Notes under the pieces: generated by a model | The model's database searches: none | Seen by the model: the letters and a program-made list of their open reading frames with translations, nothing else | Told to the model about the DNA's origin: nothing | Translations under genes and position numbers: made by a program | Assembly (NCBI GenBank): GCA_030425705.1 | Contig: JAUHZU010000001.1 | Span: 372,001-436,000, forward strand | Reading direction: 5' to 3' | Length of the DNA: 64,000 nt | DNA from: Phycisphaerae bacterium | GTDB taxonomy: Bacteria > Planctomycetota > Phycisphaerae > Phycisphaerales > Phycisphaeraceae | Shown: piece after piece, positions 51,309 through 60,128 of the stretch | How positions within the stretch are numbered: position 1 is the first letter of the stretch | Layout: each line of letters begins with the position of its first letter

Positions 51309-53680
51309 GCTTTGATTGTAGTGGCTGTCGTCGCCACAACACACCGTGCGATCAGCACCGTGCAGTTATCGCCTACTGGCACCGCCTGGTGCCCCTGCAC
51401 CGGGCAGGCGGAGTTGAGCGCTTGCAAGGCCACCTGAACCTGTTGTTGCTCGTGCGTGTCGAACGGGATGAAGGCGAGCACCATCGTGTCGGCGTCGCTT
51501 GGTTGGGCGGCGTAGTCGCGTACGGCGTCGAGGCCGAGAAGGGCGTGGGCGTCGATCGTTCCGTCGGTAGGACAGGCAGGAATGCCTGTCCCCCTGAGAA
51601 CCCTGTACCCCGAGCGCTCGGCGAGGTCGGCGTAGAAGCCCGTCGGGTCGCCGGTGATACGTAAGGTGCCGCCGTCCGGCACGTTGCCGAGCATCTGGCA
51701 GAACCAGCGGGCGGTGGCGAGGTCGGCGGGGTGTTGTTCGCGGAACGCGCGGTGCGAGGGGCCAGGCGTCTGCGGCACGGCGGCGTTCAATGCGATCGGC
51801 TGAAGGTGCTCCGCGTAGCGCCGCGCCCACAACGCAAACACCAGGCAGTAGTACACCGGCATCGTCGCCTGCGGGGCGTACCGCCCGGCGTTGAGGACCT
51901 GCTGCCACTGCGGCGCGTAGAGCCCGGCGGTGAGTGATTCGGTCGCGCGGAACACGTCGGCGATGCGCTCGGCGTAGCGCTGCATCCAGCCCTGGATCGG
52001 CGGGGTGAAGCCGCGCTTCGGCCGATCAAACGCCTCGGTCGGCAGGTAGCGTTTCGCCAGGGCGTGCAGCACCCACTTGTTCTGCAGGCCGTTGGCCGCC
52101 ATCGGCCCACTGCCGGGCCTGACCTTGTACCGCATCGGCAGCGACAGCAGGTACTCGACGACGCGGTGGTCGAGCATCGGGTTGCGGGCTTCGAGCGACG
52201 CCGACATCGACGCTCGCTCCTCGATGCATACGAGGTAGTCGGGCAGGTTCGTCTTCGCGTCGGTGTAGAGCACGCTGCCCAGGCGGTCGGGCCAGCGGTG
52301 CCGGCTCCAGTAGGGCGCGATGCCGTCGTCGGGGTCGGCCGCGTCGATCATTGCCCGCTTCACGCCGTCGCCGAGCACCTGCGACAGCGCACCAGGCCAG
52401 GTGACGAACGACGACTTGTTCAGGTGGTGGAGCACATCGTCCACCGCGGGGGCGTACTGGGATCGGGTCGACGTGTTGGCCGCCTGCGCCTCGGTCTGCG
52501 CGAGCCAGTTGTACCGGCCCGGGTAGCCGGCCGTGAGTTCGTCGCCGCCCTGCCCGCTGAGGACGACCGTCAGCTCCTCCCGGCAGCGCCGGCTCAGCGT
52601 GCGCTGAGACGTGACCGTGAAGTTGCCGAACGGCTCGTCGTAGTAGCGTGACGCGTCGTCGAGTTCCTTGAGCCAGTCCTGGTTGTCCGGGTTGATCACC
52701 CGCGGGTGCCAGTCGCAGCCGTACTGCTTGGCGACCATCTCGGCATAGGGCATCTCGTTGTGCGCCTCGGATTCGTCGAACCCGATCGTGAAGGCGGACA
52801 CCCGGCCGTTGCCCTGTTTTTCCAGGGTTTGCGACGCCATCGCGGTAATGAGCGACGAGTCGATCCCGCCCGAGAGCAGCGTGCCGATGGGGACGTCGCT
52901 GATCAGCCGGTCGGCGACGGACTGGGTGAGCAGCGCGTCGAGGGTGTCGACGACACCCTCGTCGGTGAGCGGACGCTCGGTGTCGAGGGCCCGCGGCGCG
53001 GCGTCCCACCACGGCTCGACCTGCCAGACCCACCGGCGGGCATCCAGCGTCAGCCGGCACCCGGCGGGCAGCTTGCGGATCCCCTTGAAGATCGTGTGGG
53101 GCGAGAGGACGTAGCCGCGCGTGAAGAACTGTTCGAGCGCCGCGGGCTCCAGCTCGTAACGTCCGCCGGTGTAGGCAAGGATCGCCTTAAGCTCGCTGGC
53201 GAAGACCAGCTCCTCGCCGGTGTCGCGGTAGTACAGCGGCTTCTGGCCCATCCGGTCGCGGACGAGCAGGAGCCGGCGGTCGGCGTGGTGGTAGAACCCC
53301 AGCGCGAACATGCCGTGGAACCGCTCGATCGCGTCGGGCCCGTCGGTCGCGAGGGCGTGGAAGACCAGCTCGGTATCGCAGGTGGTGGAGAAGGTGTGGC
53401 CGCGGTCGGTAAAGCCGGCCATGAGTGCGCGGTAGTTGTAGACCTCGCCGTTGTAGACCAGGGCGTGCTGCTGGTCGGCGTCGGTGACGGGCTGGTCGCC
53501 GTGCCCCGGGGTGAGGTCGAGGATCGCCAACCGGCGGTGGCCCAGGCCGACGCCGGGCCGGCACCAGAGCCCCGCGGCATCGGGCCCGCGGTGGGTGAGG
53601 GTGTCGCGGGCCTGGGCGAGCCGCTCGGGGTCGATCTGTCGGGCGGGGTCCTTGCTGACCACGCCGAGGAAGCCGCACAT
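51305..53680 (-). CDS. asnB: Glutamine-hydrolysing asparagine synthase with C-terminal extension
   Basis: A 791-aa protein. The N-terminal class II glutaminase begins with the catalytic Cys2 (MCGFLGVVSKD), with LTHRGPDAAGLW, YNGEVYNYRAL and FALGFYHHADRR. The synthetase domain has the ATP P-loop SGGIDSSLITAMA, VLSGQGGDELTAGYPGRYNW and MLDHRVVEYLLSLPMRYKVR. Beyond the standard end (about residue 610) there are about 180 extra residues with no recognised domain, including GTGIPACPTDG encoded by a palindromic repeat. Such long AsnB forms in polysaccharide loci often amidate sugar acids rather than make free asparagine. The small membrane protein gene overlaps its stop. Confidence 0.9.
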   Translation of the reverse strand: MCGFLGVVSKDPARQIDPERLAQARDTLTHRGPDAAGLWCRPGVGLGHRRLAILDLTPGHGDQPVTDADQQHALVYNGEVYNYRALMAGFTDRGHTFSTTCDTELVFHALATDGPDAIERFHGMFALGFYHHADRRLLLVRDRMGQKPLYYRDTGEELVFASELKAILAYTGGRYELEPAALEQFFTRGYVLSPHTIFKGIRKLPAGCRLTLDARRWVWQVEPWWDAAPRALDTERPLTDEGVVDTLDALLTQSVADRLISDVPIGTLLSGGIDSSLITAMASQTLEKQGNGRVSAFTIGFDESEAHNEMPYAEMVAKQYGCDWHPRVINPDNQDWLKELDDASRYYDEPFGNFTVTSQRTLSRRCREELTVVLSGQGGDELTAGYPGRYNWLAQTEAQAANTSTRSQYAPAVDDVLHHLNKSSFVTWPGALSQVLGDGVKRAMIDAADPDDGIAPYWSRHRWPDRLGSVLYTDAKTNLPDYLVCIEERASMSASLEARNPMLDHRVVEYLLSLPMRYKVRPGSGPMAANGLQNKWVLHALAKRYLPTEAFDRPKRGFTPPIQGWMQRYAERIADVFRATESLTAGLYAPQWQQVLNAGRYAPQATMPVYYCLVFALWARRYAEHLQPIALNAAVPQTPGPSHRAFREQHPADLATARWFCQMLGNVPDGGTLRITGDPTGFYADLAERSGYRVLRGTGIPACPTDGTIDAHALLGLDAVRDYAAQPSDADTMVLAFIPFDTHEQQQVQVALQALNSACPVQGHQAVPVGDNCTVLIARCVVATTATTIKA
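51570..51591. repeat. Palindromic repeat element inside the asparagine synthase gene
   Basis: GGACAGGCA and TGCCTGTCC form a 9-bp inverted repeat with a 4-base loop (GGAA), within the 3' extension of the gene. Its sequence type (ACAGGCA...TGCCTGT) is familiar to me as a dispersed palindromic element of planctomycete genomes, but a genome search is needed to prove that. It is in frame and encodes GTGIPACP. Confidence 0.55.
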
Positions 53681-53716
53681 GGGTGTGCCTGTCTCTGCTG
53701 GGAAGGGGGCTTAAGG

Positions 53717-53725
53717 GGTTATCGG
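53717..53725 (-). promoter_or_regulatory. CCGATAACC motif upstream of asparagine synthase gene
   Basis: CCGATAACC on the minus strand, 36 bases before the asnB ATG and facing it. Good position for a -10 element. Confidence 0.4.
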
Positions 53726-53802
53726 GGGTTTGTCTTGGCCCGCGTGAAAGGGGCTGGGGTGGGGGGTGTGGTGATGTCGAGACCCGAGACTCGAAAAGAA
53801 AA

Positions 53803-53830
53803 AGGCGGCGCTGGAGAACCAGCGCCGCCT
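53803..53830 (-). terminator. Intrinsic terminator of first flagellin gene
   Basis: A perfect 12-bp stem (AGGCGGCGCTGG with CCAGCGCCGCCT) around a 4-base loop. Read on the minus strand it lies 48 bases after the flagellin stop and is followed by TTTTCTTTTCGA, a good T-run. Confidence 0.85.
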
Positions 53831-53878
53831 CGCATCAGTGATCGGAGGCCGCGTCATGCGACGTCCTTTGATCCTGGG

Positions 53879-55378
53879 TTATCCGAGCAGCCCGAGCACG
53901 TTCTGGGGCTGGCTGTTGGCGATCGAGAGGATCTGCGTCGACGACTGCACCAGGATCTGCGACCGGGTCAGGGCCGCGGTTTCTGCGGCGAAGTCGGTGT
54001 CGCGGATCGCGGACTCGGCGGCCGAGGTGTTCTCGAAGGCGACCCCGAGCGACCGGATCGTCGCGCCGATGGTGTTCTTCTGGAACGCACCCAGTCGGCC
54101 CCGTAGGGTGGAGACCTGCTTGATGGCGTCGTTGACGATGTTCTGGGCCGTGCCGATGTCGCCATCGACCACGTTGGAGGTCTTACCCGCGGCCAGCTCG
54201 TCGAGGAAGCCGTTGGTCGTGGTCCCGAGGTTCCGGGTGGCGACGTTGCTGATGCCCAGGTTGACCTGGTTGAGGATGTCAACGTTGGGGCCGAGGTTGA
54301 ACTGGGCACCGCCACCGGTGATGGTGATCGCGTTGATCGCGGCGAGGGACTGCGCCCCGGCGTCGGTCAGCTTGAACTCCACATCAAGGAAGTCGGTGTT
54401 GATGCTGGCCGTCTTGCCGTTGGTGGTGGCGACGACGCCGTTGATCGTGGCGCCGACGTCCTGGCCGTCGTCACGGATCGGGTTGGAGATCGCCGAGAAC
54501 GCGGTGCCCGCGGCGGAGTTGAGGGCGTCTTCGTCGAGCGCCGAGGCGAGCTTGACGCCGCCGGCCTGGCCCGCCGCGTCGTTGACCTGCAGCGAGACGA
54601 ACTCACGCGAGCCGTACTCGGTGGACTTGAGCTCGATGTAGTTGCCCGAGGCCACGGCCGAGACGCCGGTCACGTCGGTGAAGGTATTGATGCTCGACGC
54701 GATGTCGGCGAGGGTGGTGCCCGAGCCGAAGCTGAACTCGCGGGAGCCGATGGTGCCGGCCACTTCGAAGACGAAGGTGGCGTCGGCGGCGGATAGGTCC
54801 AGGCCGGCGGCACCGACGCTGAGGAACAGCGAGCCGTGCTGGGCGGACTGGGTGACCAGGACGTCGACGTCGCGGTTCTGGCCGAACTTCAGCTTGGCCG
54901 CGTTGATCTGGTAGTCCTCGACGGTGGCGGCGACGCCCGAGACGTTGAAGTCGAAGGTGCCGTTGAGCAGCTTGGTGCCCTGGAAGCTGGTCGACGCGGC
55001 GATCCGGTCGATGGTCTGCAGGATCGAGTCGATCTGCAGCTGGTTCGCTTCCTTCTCTTCGGTCGAGAGGCCCGCGTCGTTGGCGGACTGGCTGACGAGG
55101 GACTGGACCTCGACGAGCAGGGAGTTGATCTCCTGCAGGCCGCCCTCGGCGATGTTGACCACCTGGTCGGCGCGTTCGGCGTTGCCGATGGCGGCGGAGA
55201 TGGCGGCCTTTTCCGAGCGGAGGTTCTCGCTGGCGATCAGGCCGGCGGGGTCGTCCTTGCCGCGGTTGATCCGCAGGCCGGTGGACAGGCGCTCGAGCGA
55301 GGTGTTGAGGCCTTTGTTGTTGTGGCCGAGCACGCGCTGGCCGAGGAGGGACTGGACGTTAGTGTTGATGCGACTCAT
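53879..55378 (-). CDS. Flagellin
   Basis: A 499-aa flagellin. The N-terminal D0/D1 helices are canonical: MSRINTNVQSLLGQRVLGHN, SLERLSTGLRINRGKDDPAG then LIASENLRSEKAAIS. The C-terminal D0/D1 is GRLGAFQKNTIGATIRSLGV then AFENTSAAESAIRDTDFAAE, ending QNVLGLLG. The central region has a single variable D2/D3-like part, including LDLSAADATFVFEVAGTIGS. A good ribosome binding site (GGAGGA) is upstream of ATG 55378. It is a paralogue of the next flagellin and is secreted by the flagellar type III apparatus to form the filament. The terminator at 53803 closes the unit. Regulatory elements upstream are uncertain. Confidence 0.95.
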   Translation of the reverse strand: MSRINTNVQSLLGQRVLGHNNKGLNTSLERLSTGLRINRGKDDPAGLIASENLRSEKAAISAAIGNAERADQVVNIAEGGLQEINSLLVEVQSLVSQSANDAGLSTEEKEANQLQIDSILQTIDRIAASTSFQGTKLLNGTFDFNVSGVAATVEDYQINAAKLKFGQNRDVDVLVTQSAQHGSLFLSVGAAGLDLSAADATFVFEVAGTIGSREFSFGSGTTLADIASSINTFTDVTGVSAVASGNYIELKSTEYGSREFVSLQVNDAAGQAGGVKLASALDEDALNSAAGTAFSAISNPIRDDGQDVGATINGVVATTNGKTASINTDFLDVEFKLTDAGAQSLAAINAITITGGGAQFNLGPNVDILNQVNLGISNVATRNLGTTTNGFLDELAAGKTSNVVDGDIGTAQNIVNDAIKQVSTLRGRLGAFQKNTIGATIRSLGVAFENTSAAESAIRDTDFAAETAALTRSQILVQSSTQILSIANSQPQNVLGLLG

Positions 55379-55710
55379 GGTGTGGGTCCTCCGTGATCAC
55401 GCTGTAAATGTGTCACGTTTCGTGGTGAGGCCTCCGGCCTGGACGACACAGATCTCCGATCCGATCACGATGCGTTGCGGCGTCGAGGGAACGCCCCTCG
55501 GGCCGATGCAGTTCAGCCGGCCTGCCCCGCGTCACCCGTTCCCAGTGTCGGCGGTCCTTGCCGGACCTGGGGGGGTGCCGCTTGGCCGGGGTGACGTACC
55601 GCGGAGTCCGTCACCCGGCCGGACCACGCATTCCCGCGCGGCCCCGGCTGGCTGCCTGTCTGTTTTCGGTGGCCGGCCGACAAGGCCAACACCGATCCGG
55701 GGGGTCCGAC

Positions 55711-55717
55711 TTATCGG
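55711..55717 (-). promoter_or_regulatory. CCGATAA motif upstream of first flagellin
   Basis: CCGATAA on the minus strand, facing the flagellin gene but 333 bases from its ATG. Its resemblance to the GCCGATAA of sigma-28 promoters is noted; the -35 is missing. Confidence 0.3.
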
Positions 55718-55863
55718 AAGATGCGTCGGGCCCCCGCCGGACGCCCATGCATCCGGCCACCCGCACAATCGTCACGACCGGCACGCGCCTTAATCGCCGC
55801 CTCACCGATACAGCCAAAACAGAGCGAACACCTGAGAAAACCGAGCCGTTACTCAACCATGCG

Positions 55864-55887
55864 GTCCGGATAACGCGTTATCCGGAC
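55864..55887. repeat. 24-bp perfect palindrome downstream of second flagellin
   Basis: A 24-base perfect palindrome, halves GTCCGGATAACG and CGTTATCCGGAC, with no loop. As DNA it is a symmetrical protein-binding type site; as RNA it could form a hairpin. It lies 19 bases beyond the flagellin terminator, in the same intergenic stretch. Confidence 0.7.
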
Positions 55888-55905
55888 GCGATGCGCGCAC
55901 AACAA

Positions 55906-55934
55906 CAGGCGGCGGTCGTGAAGACCGCCGCCTG
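55906..55934 (-). terminator. Terminator hairpin of second flagellin gene
   Basis: A perfect 12-bp stem (CAGGCGGCGGTC with GACCGCCGCCTG) around 5 bases, about 30 bases after the stop codon on the minus strand. The following TTGTTGTG is a modest T-run. Confidence 0.75.
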
Positions 55935-55964
55935 CGTCGATGAACAATCGGAGGTTGCCGTAGC

Positions 55965-57473
55965 TTAGCCGAGCAGACGCAGTGCGTTCTGGGGCTGGCT
56001 GTTGGCGATCGAGAGCACGTTCGTCGCCGCGGCCTGAAGCACCTGCGAGCGGGTGAGCTCGGCGGTTTCCTTGGCGAAGTCCGTGTCACGGATGGTGGAC
56101 TCGGCCGCGGAGATGTTTTCCAGGGCCACGTTCAGCGAGTTCACCGTCGAACCGACCACGTTCTTCTGGAACGCGCCGAGCCGGCCGCGCTGGATCGAGA
56201 CGCCCTTGATCGCCGAGCTGACGACTTCCTGGGCCTTGGTGAGGTCGCCGTCGATGACGTTCAGCGCGCCGCCGCCGCCGAGGTCGGCCAGGTTGTAGGC
56301 CGTGCCTTCGAGGGTCTCCTTGCCGAGCGAACGGCTGGAGACGTCCTGGATGCCGAGCTGGACCTGGTTGTTCAGGTTGACCTCGGCCCCGAGGTTGAAC
56401 TTTGCGCCGCCGCCGGTGATCGTACCCGCGGTGCTGGCACCCAGCGCCTGGGCACCGGTGGCGTTGAGGGTCACGTCGACCGAGAGGGTCTCGCTGTTGA
56501 TGGACAGGGACGTCCCCTTGCCCAGGCCCTGCACGCCATTAATCGTGCCGGCGATGTTCTGGCCTTCGTCACGGATCGCGGTGGTGATCGCCGTGAAGGC
56601 GGTGCCCGCGGCGGAGTTCAGGTCGGCTTCGTTGCCCGCCGAGGCGAGTTTGACGCCGCCGGTCTGGCCGCCGGCGTTGGTGACATTGAAGGAGACGAAC
56701 TCGTCCGAGCCGAAGCCGGTGGACTTCAGCTCGATGTAGTTGCCCGAGGCGACGGCCGAGACGCCGGTCACTTCGGTGAACGAGTTGATCTGGGTCGCGA
56801 TGCTCGCCAGGGTGGCCCCCGAGCCGAAGGAGAACTGCTTGGCACCCTCGGCACCGGCCAGCTCGAAGGAGAACGACGAGGTGGCGGCGGTCAGGTCCAG
56901 GGCCGCGGCGCCGACGCTGAGGAACAGCGAGCCGTGCTGGGCGGACTGGGTCACCAGGGTCTGGATGGCGACGTTGGCGTCGCCGAGCTTGGCGTTGTTG
57001 ACCTGCAGGTCGGTAACGTTCGCGCCCTGGCCGGTGATCTGGAAATCGAAGCTGCCGTTGAGCAGCTTGCTGCCCTGGAAGCTCGTGGTCGAGGCGATCC
57101 GGTCGATCGTCTGCAGGATGTTGTCGATCTGGAGCTGGTTCGCTTCCTTCTCTTCGGTCGAGAGGCCGGCGTCGTTGGCGGACTGGCCGACGAGCGACTG
57201 GACCTCGACGAGCAGGGCGTTGACCTCCTGCAGGCCGCCCTCGGCGACGTTGACGAACTGGTCGGCACGCTCGGCGTTGCCGATCGCAGCGCTGATCGCG
57301 GCCTTCTCGCCACGCAGCACCTCGCTCGCGATCAGGCCCGCCGGGTCATCCGCACCGCGGTTGATCCGCAGACCCGTCGACAGCCGCTGGAGCGACTGCG
57401 AGAGCTGCTGGTTCTGCTGGCCCACGATCCGCTGGGCAACCAGAGAGTTGATGTTGTTGTTGATCCGACTCAT
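55965..57473 (-). CDS. Flagellin (second copy)
   Basis: A 502-aa flagellin. N-terminus MSRINNNINSLVAQRIVGQQ and SLQRLSTGLRINRGADDPAG, C-terminus GRLGAFQKNVVGSTVNSLNV and ALENISAAESTIRDTDFAKE, ending QNALRLLG. GGAGG before ATG 57473 is a strong ribosome binding site; the longer frame upstream is not coding. It shares most of its D0/D1 sequence with the first flagellin and differs in the central domain (for example ALDLTAATSSFSFELAGAEG), as expected for a two-subunit filament. A sigma-28-like promoter candidate lies 140 bases upstream. The downstream hairpin at 55906 ends the unit. Confidence 0.95.
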   Translation of the reverse strand: MSRINNNINSLVAQRIVGQQNQQLSQSLQRLSTGLRINRGADDPAGLIASEVLRGEKAAISAAIGNAERADQFVNVAEGGLQEVNALLVEVQSLVGQSANDAGLSTEEKEANQLQIDNILQTIDRIASTTSFQGSKLLNGSFDFQITGQGANVTDLQVNNAKLGDANVAIQTLVTQSAQHGSLFLSVGAAALDLTAATSSFSFELAGAEGAKQFSFGSGATLASIATQINSFTEVTGVSAVASGNYIELKSTGFGSDEFVSFNVTNAGGQTGGVKLASAGNEADLNSAAGTAFTAITTAIRDEGQNIAGTINGVQGLGKGTSLSINSETLSVDVTLNATGAQALGASTAGTITGGGAKFNLGAEVNLNNQVQLGIQDVSSRSLGKETLEGTAYNLADLGGGGALNVIDGDLTKAQEVVSSAIKGVSIQRGRLGAFQKNVVGSTVNSLNVALENISAAESTIRDTDFAKETAELTRSQVLQAAATNVLSIANSQPQNALRLLG

Positions 57474-57800
57474 CTTTCTAACCTCCGTTGTGGCCGTCAT
57501 CGAGATCGGCCGAACTCGTTGAACCCCGGAGCACCATCCCCTGCACCGTGGACTAGGAAGTGGCCGGCCACGCCGGTCGCTTACCCCGTGGCACGACCAC
57601 GCGGTATTCAGAGGATCGACCACCACGCAAGTCCTTTTGACCCCAGCGGCCGGAATTCCGCTCCCGGCGACCGATCCGCCCCGTGAAACCCGCACAGCCC
57701 GCACAGACCGTCTCGCCCGGCCTGCGCAGGCGACAGGGCACGCCCGATCGGCGCACGTCTGTAACGGTTAGGGGGTTTCGTTCGGCCGCAGCACCGCCGC
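57474..57800. other. Intergenic region upstream of second flagellin
   Basis: About 327 bases without a gene, between the response regulator gene's end and the flagellin's start, both on the minus strand. It contains the sigma-28-like promoter candidate at 57613-57639 and otherwise GC-rich sequence in which I see nothing else. Confidence 0.5.
57613..57639 (-). promoter_or_regulatory. Sigma-28-like promoter candidate for second flagellin
   Basis: On the minus strand CAAA, 15 bases, then GTCGATCC, a fair match to the flagellar pattern TAAA-N15-GCCGATAA (8 of 12 positions). It lies 140 bases before the ATG. Flagellar context supports it; the match is incomplete. Confidence 0.45.
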
Positions 57801-58322
57801 TCAGCCCGCGTCGGGACGCCGGCCCTGCTCGAGCATCCGCTCCAGGTCCCGGATGTACGCGTCCTTGTCGTCGCCCGACTGGCGGAGCTTGCGCGTCCGC
57901 AGCAGCGACTTCACCCGCGTCAGCAGCTCCAGCTTGTTCACCGGCTTGCTCAGGAACTCGTCCGTGCCCGCCTCGACGCCGCGCTCGATATCGCCCAGTT
58001 CATTGAGCGCGGTCACCATCATGATCGCGATGTCCCGCGTCGCCGTGCCGTCCTTCAGCTTCCGGCAGACCTCGAAGCCCGACATCCGCGGCATCATGAC
58101 GTCCAGCAGCACCAGGTCCGGCTTGGGCGTCGCCGGGTCCTCGATCATCGCGAGGGCCTCGGCCCCGTCCGAGGCGGTCAAGACCTCCACGGGCATCGAC
58201 TCCAGGTACGCCTGGAGCAGCTCGACGTTCTGGGCGTTGTCATCGACGACCAGGATCACCGAGCCGGTCGGGTCGAACTCGGTACCGGTCGGGGCAGAGC
58301 CGGCTTGGGTTTCACGCGACAT
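57801..58322 (-). CDS. Single-domain response regulator (CheY-like)
   Basis: A 173-aa receiver protein. After a 20-residue variable start comes ILVVDDNAQNVELLQAYLES with the acidic pair, DLVLLDVMMPRMSGFEVCRK with the phospho-acceptor Asp, MMVTALNELGD with the switch Thr, and DEFLSKPVNKLELLTRV with the invariant Lys-Pro. No output domain is present; the last 25 residues are a helical tail (DKDAYIRDLERMLEQ). It receives phosphate from a histidine kinase not in the window. Its position next to the flagellin genes suggests a role in motility or chemotaxis control, but the same fold serves many pathways. Confidence 0.92.
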   Translation of the reverse strand: MSRETQAGSAPTGTEFDPTGSVILVVDDNAQNVELLQAYLESMPVEVLTASDGAEALAMIEDPATPKPDLVLLDVMMPRMSGFEVCRKLKDGTATRDIAIMMVTALNELGDIERGVEAGTDEFLSKPVNKLELLTRVKSLLRTRKLRQSGDDKDAYIRDLERMLEQGRRPDAG

Positions 58323-58617
58323 GGGGGGTTTCCAGGCAGAGCGTTATGGATCGGGCGGGTGTGGCACCGGTGTCGGCATGGTGTGCAGCCCGTCAGGCGG
58401 GACAGTTTACCAGCAAGGCGGCCGGGCCGGGGCTAGAGAGGAGGGCTCGGCTGCGGCAAGCGGCTGTTAGTGCCTAGACGACAGGGGGTTAGCGGCAGTG
58501 GCCTTTCGGTCCCGGTTTGCTTTTTATGGGGCCTACGGGTAACATGCTCGGCTCGCTGAATTCTCCGCAGACCACCGACAAGCAGGGCCGGCCCCGGCAC
58601 CGTCCGGGCCACGCATC

Positions 58618-59100
58618 ATGAGCAAAACGACCTACACCACCCGTTCGCCCTGGCAGGACCGCTGGAACAAGCCCACGGTCGAGCAGCTCCTCGAGCCCAT
58701 CAAGGAGACGCACCGCAAGGCGATCGACAGCATCATGACCGCGGTCGAAGAGTACGAAGGCATCAGCCGCGACGTGGTCTGGTCCGGCGAGGGCTGGCAG
58801 TGGACCGTCGAGTACCTGCTCGAAGGCCACCACACGTCCGGCCCCGAGTCGCCCGACGCGATGGCGTACCTGATCCCCGACCCCGAGCTGCCGGTCCTCG
58901 CGATCCCGCTGAAGGACGAGCACATCGAGCAGATCCCGCTCCGCCGGGTCAACCGCTTCATCCGTGACCAGCTCCGCAGCGCTAAGTGCCCGGTCGAGCT
59001 GCACTGGTGCAAGTGGACCCCCAGCGCCCAGACCGAGGTCGACCACATCATGGACCTGTTCAAGCGCAAGTGGAAGATCCTGACGGGGAAGAAGCGGTAG
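58618..59100 (+). CDS. Unrecognised 160-aa soluble protein
   Basis: A 160-aa protein, unrecognised with certainty. It has no signal or membrane helix. Trp-rich strips VVWSGEGWQWTVEYLLEG and VELHWCKWTPSAQTEVDHIM, with AYLIPDPELPVLAIPLKDEH between them, recall DUF3788/DUF1801-type small proteins, but the match is weak. The basic end (FKRKWKILTGKKR) suggests nucleic-acid or membrane contact. It is divergent from the response regulator gene across a 295-base gap. Coding composition is GC-rich like the chromosome, unlike the gene that follows. Confidence 0.7.
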   Translation: MSKTTYTTRSPWQDRWNKPTVEQLLEPIKETHRKAIDSIMTAVEEYEGISRDVVWSGEGWQWTVEYLLEGHHTSGPESPDAMAYLIPDPELPVLAIPLKDEHIEQIPLRRVNRFIRDQLRSAKCPVELHWCKWTPSAQTEVDHIMDLFKRKWKILTGKKR

Positions 59101-59167
59101 GGCGCAACACTACTTATCTCTGGGTCGCTAATAGTGAGTCGTGCATTCTTGACTTTTGCGCATTAGC

Positions 59168-60094
59168 ATGGGTCGCGTGATCGAGCCAAGTACTAAGCCC
59201 GCGCTACGTCTGGATTCGAAGCTCTACCACAAAGCTCTTCGGCGTTGGGGGCAGGGCTGTGAAGGACGGGTTGGTAAAGCACCAGAACAATTTTTGGACT
59301 GGTTGGTAGGCCACAAGATCGATCCGGCATTGATCTCAATGTTCTCAGAAGCCATCCCGCTCAAACCAATGGAACGGGACGGTGATTATCTGGATCGTCC
59401 GGAGGGGATCATCATGTTCAATGATGATTATCCGGAGTTCGTCGAATCAGGTTTCTTGATCATTGGTGCTGCATGGTCTTGTGGTGATTTTCTCGTGCTG
59501 GACCTCTGGCGGAGCGGTGGCATCGGGGTCATAAGCCATGAACGACTGGACGAGCCGTTACGCGACGAGTTCTGGCCTGTCGATAAATCAATCGGTCGCT
59601 GCGCGCATCGGTTAGCCGGGACCTGGTGGCGAACGCTGGTAAACAACACGAAAAACTCAGTCGCGTCACTGTTCAAGCAGAAGGCCGGGCCCGTTACCTT
59701 TACCAAAGGTCAAACTCACCAGTTCAAAGCGGGGTATCCGATCTGCGGCTTTTCTGTCCCCGACGGCTATCACGTTCACACCTCCGGCCACGATGATGGG
59801 GTGTGGGTTAAGTTCGGCGAGATCGACAACGCTGTTGATGTGGCGCTGTACGCATTGGAACACAAGCGAGTGATGGCGGCTCGACAAGATGACGGTGGAT
59901 ATGTCCCGCTCCAAGGCGCGGAGGGCTGGCTCATCCACCGCGAGTCCGAAGGGAAGTACTTTGTGGTGTTCCTACTTGAAGACTATGCCGCAGTGGTACA
60001 CGGTGGGTTCTCATGGAGCGACAAGGACCTTGCCGAGTTTTGTCGGCGGGTTGAATTGCAAGGATCAGCGCCGACTGCGGCATCATTGCATTGA
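59168..60094 (+). CDS. Unrecognised 308-aa protein in a low-GC patch
   Basis: A 308-aa soluble protein. The middle region YPEFVESGFLIIGAAWSCGD then FLVLDLWRSGGIGVISH recalls the core of SMI1/KNR4 (SUKH) proteins, which often act as immunity factors, though the similarity is partial. Other strips are FSVPDGYHVHTSGHDDGVWV and GYVPLQGAEGWLIHRESEGK. The ATG at 59168 is preferred over a TTG at 59156. Its codons use more A/T than nearly all neighbours (TTG, GAT, GGT), a sign of recent acquisition. It stands alone, followed by the candidate RNA transcription unit. Confidence 0.65.
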   Translation: MGRVIEPSTKPALRLDSKLYHKALRRWGQGCEGRVGKAPEQFLDWLVGHKIDPALISMFSEAIPLKPMERDGDYLDRPEGIIMFNDDYPEFVESGFLIIGAAWSCGDFLVLDLWRSGGIGVISHERLDEPLRDEFWPVDKSIGRCAHRLAGTWWRTLVNNTKNSVASLFKQKAGPVTFTKGQTHQFKAGYPICGFSVPDGYHVHTSGHDDGVWVKFGEIDNAVDVALYALEHKRVMAARQDDGGYVPLQGAEGWLIHRESEGKYFVVFLLEDYAAVVHGGFSWSDKDLAEFCRRVELQGSAPTAASLH

Positions 60095-60128
60095 AAGCCA
60101 AAAAACTACAAGCTTCGAAGTTATCTGC

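Larger units (their letters stand above)
55379..55964. other. Intergenic region between the two flagellin genes
   Basis: About 586 bases without a gene. It holds the terminator of the upstream flagellin (55906-55934), a 24-bp perfect palindrome (55864-55887) and a minus-strand CCGATAA element at 55711-55717, 333 bases before the flagellin ATG. The CCGATAA string matches the -10 part of sigma-28-type promoters, but no matching -35 was found. Confidence 0.5.
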
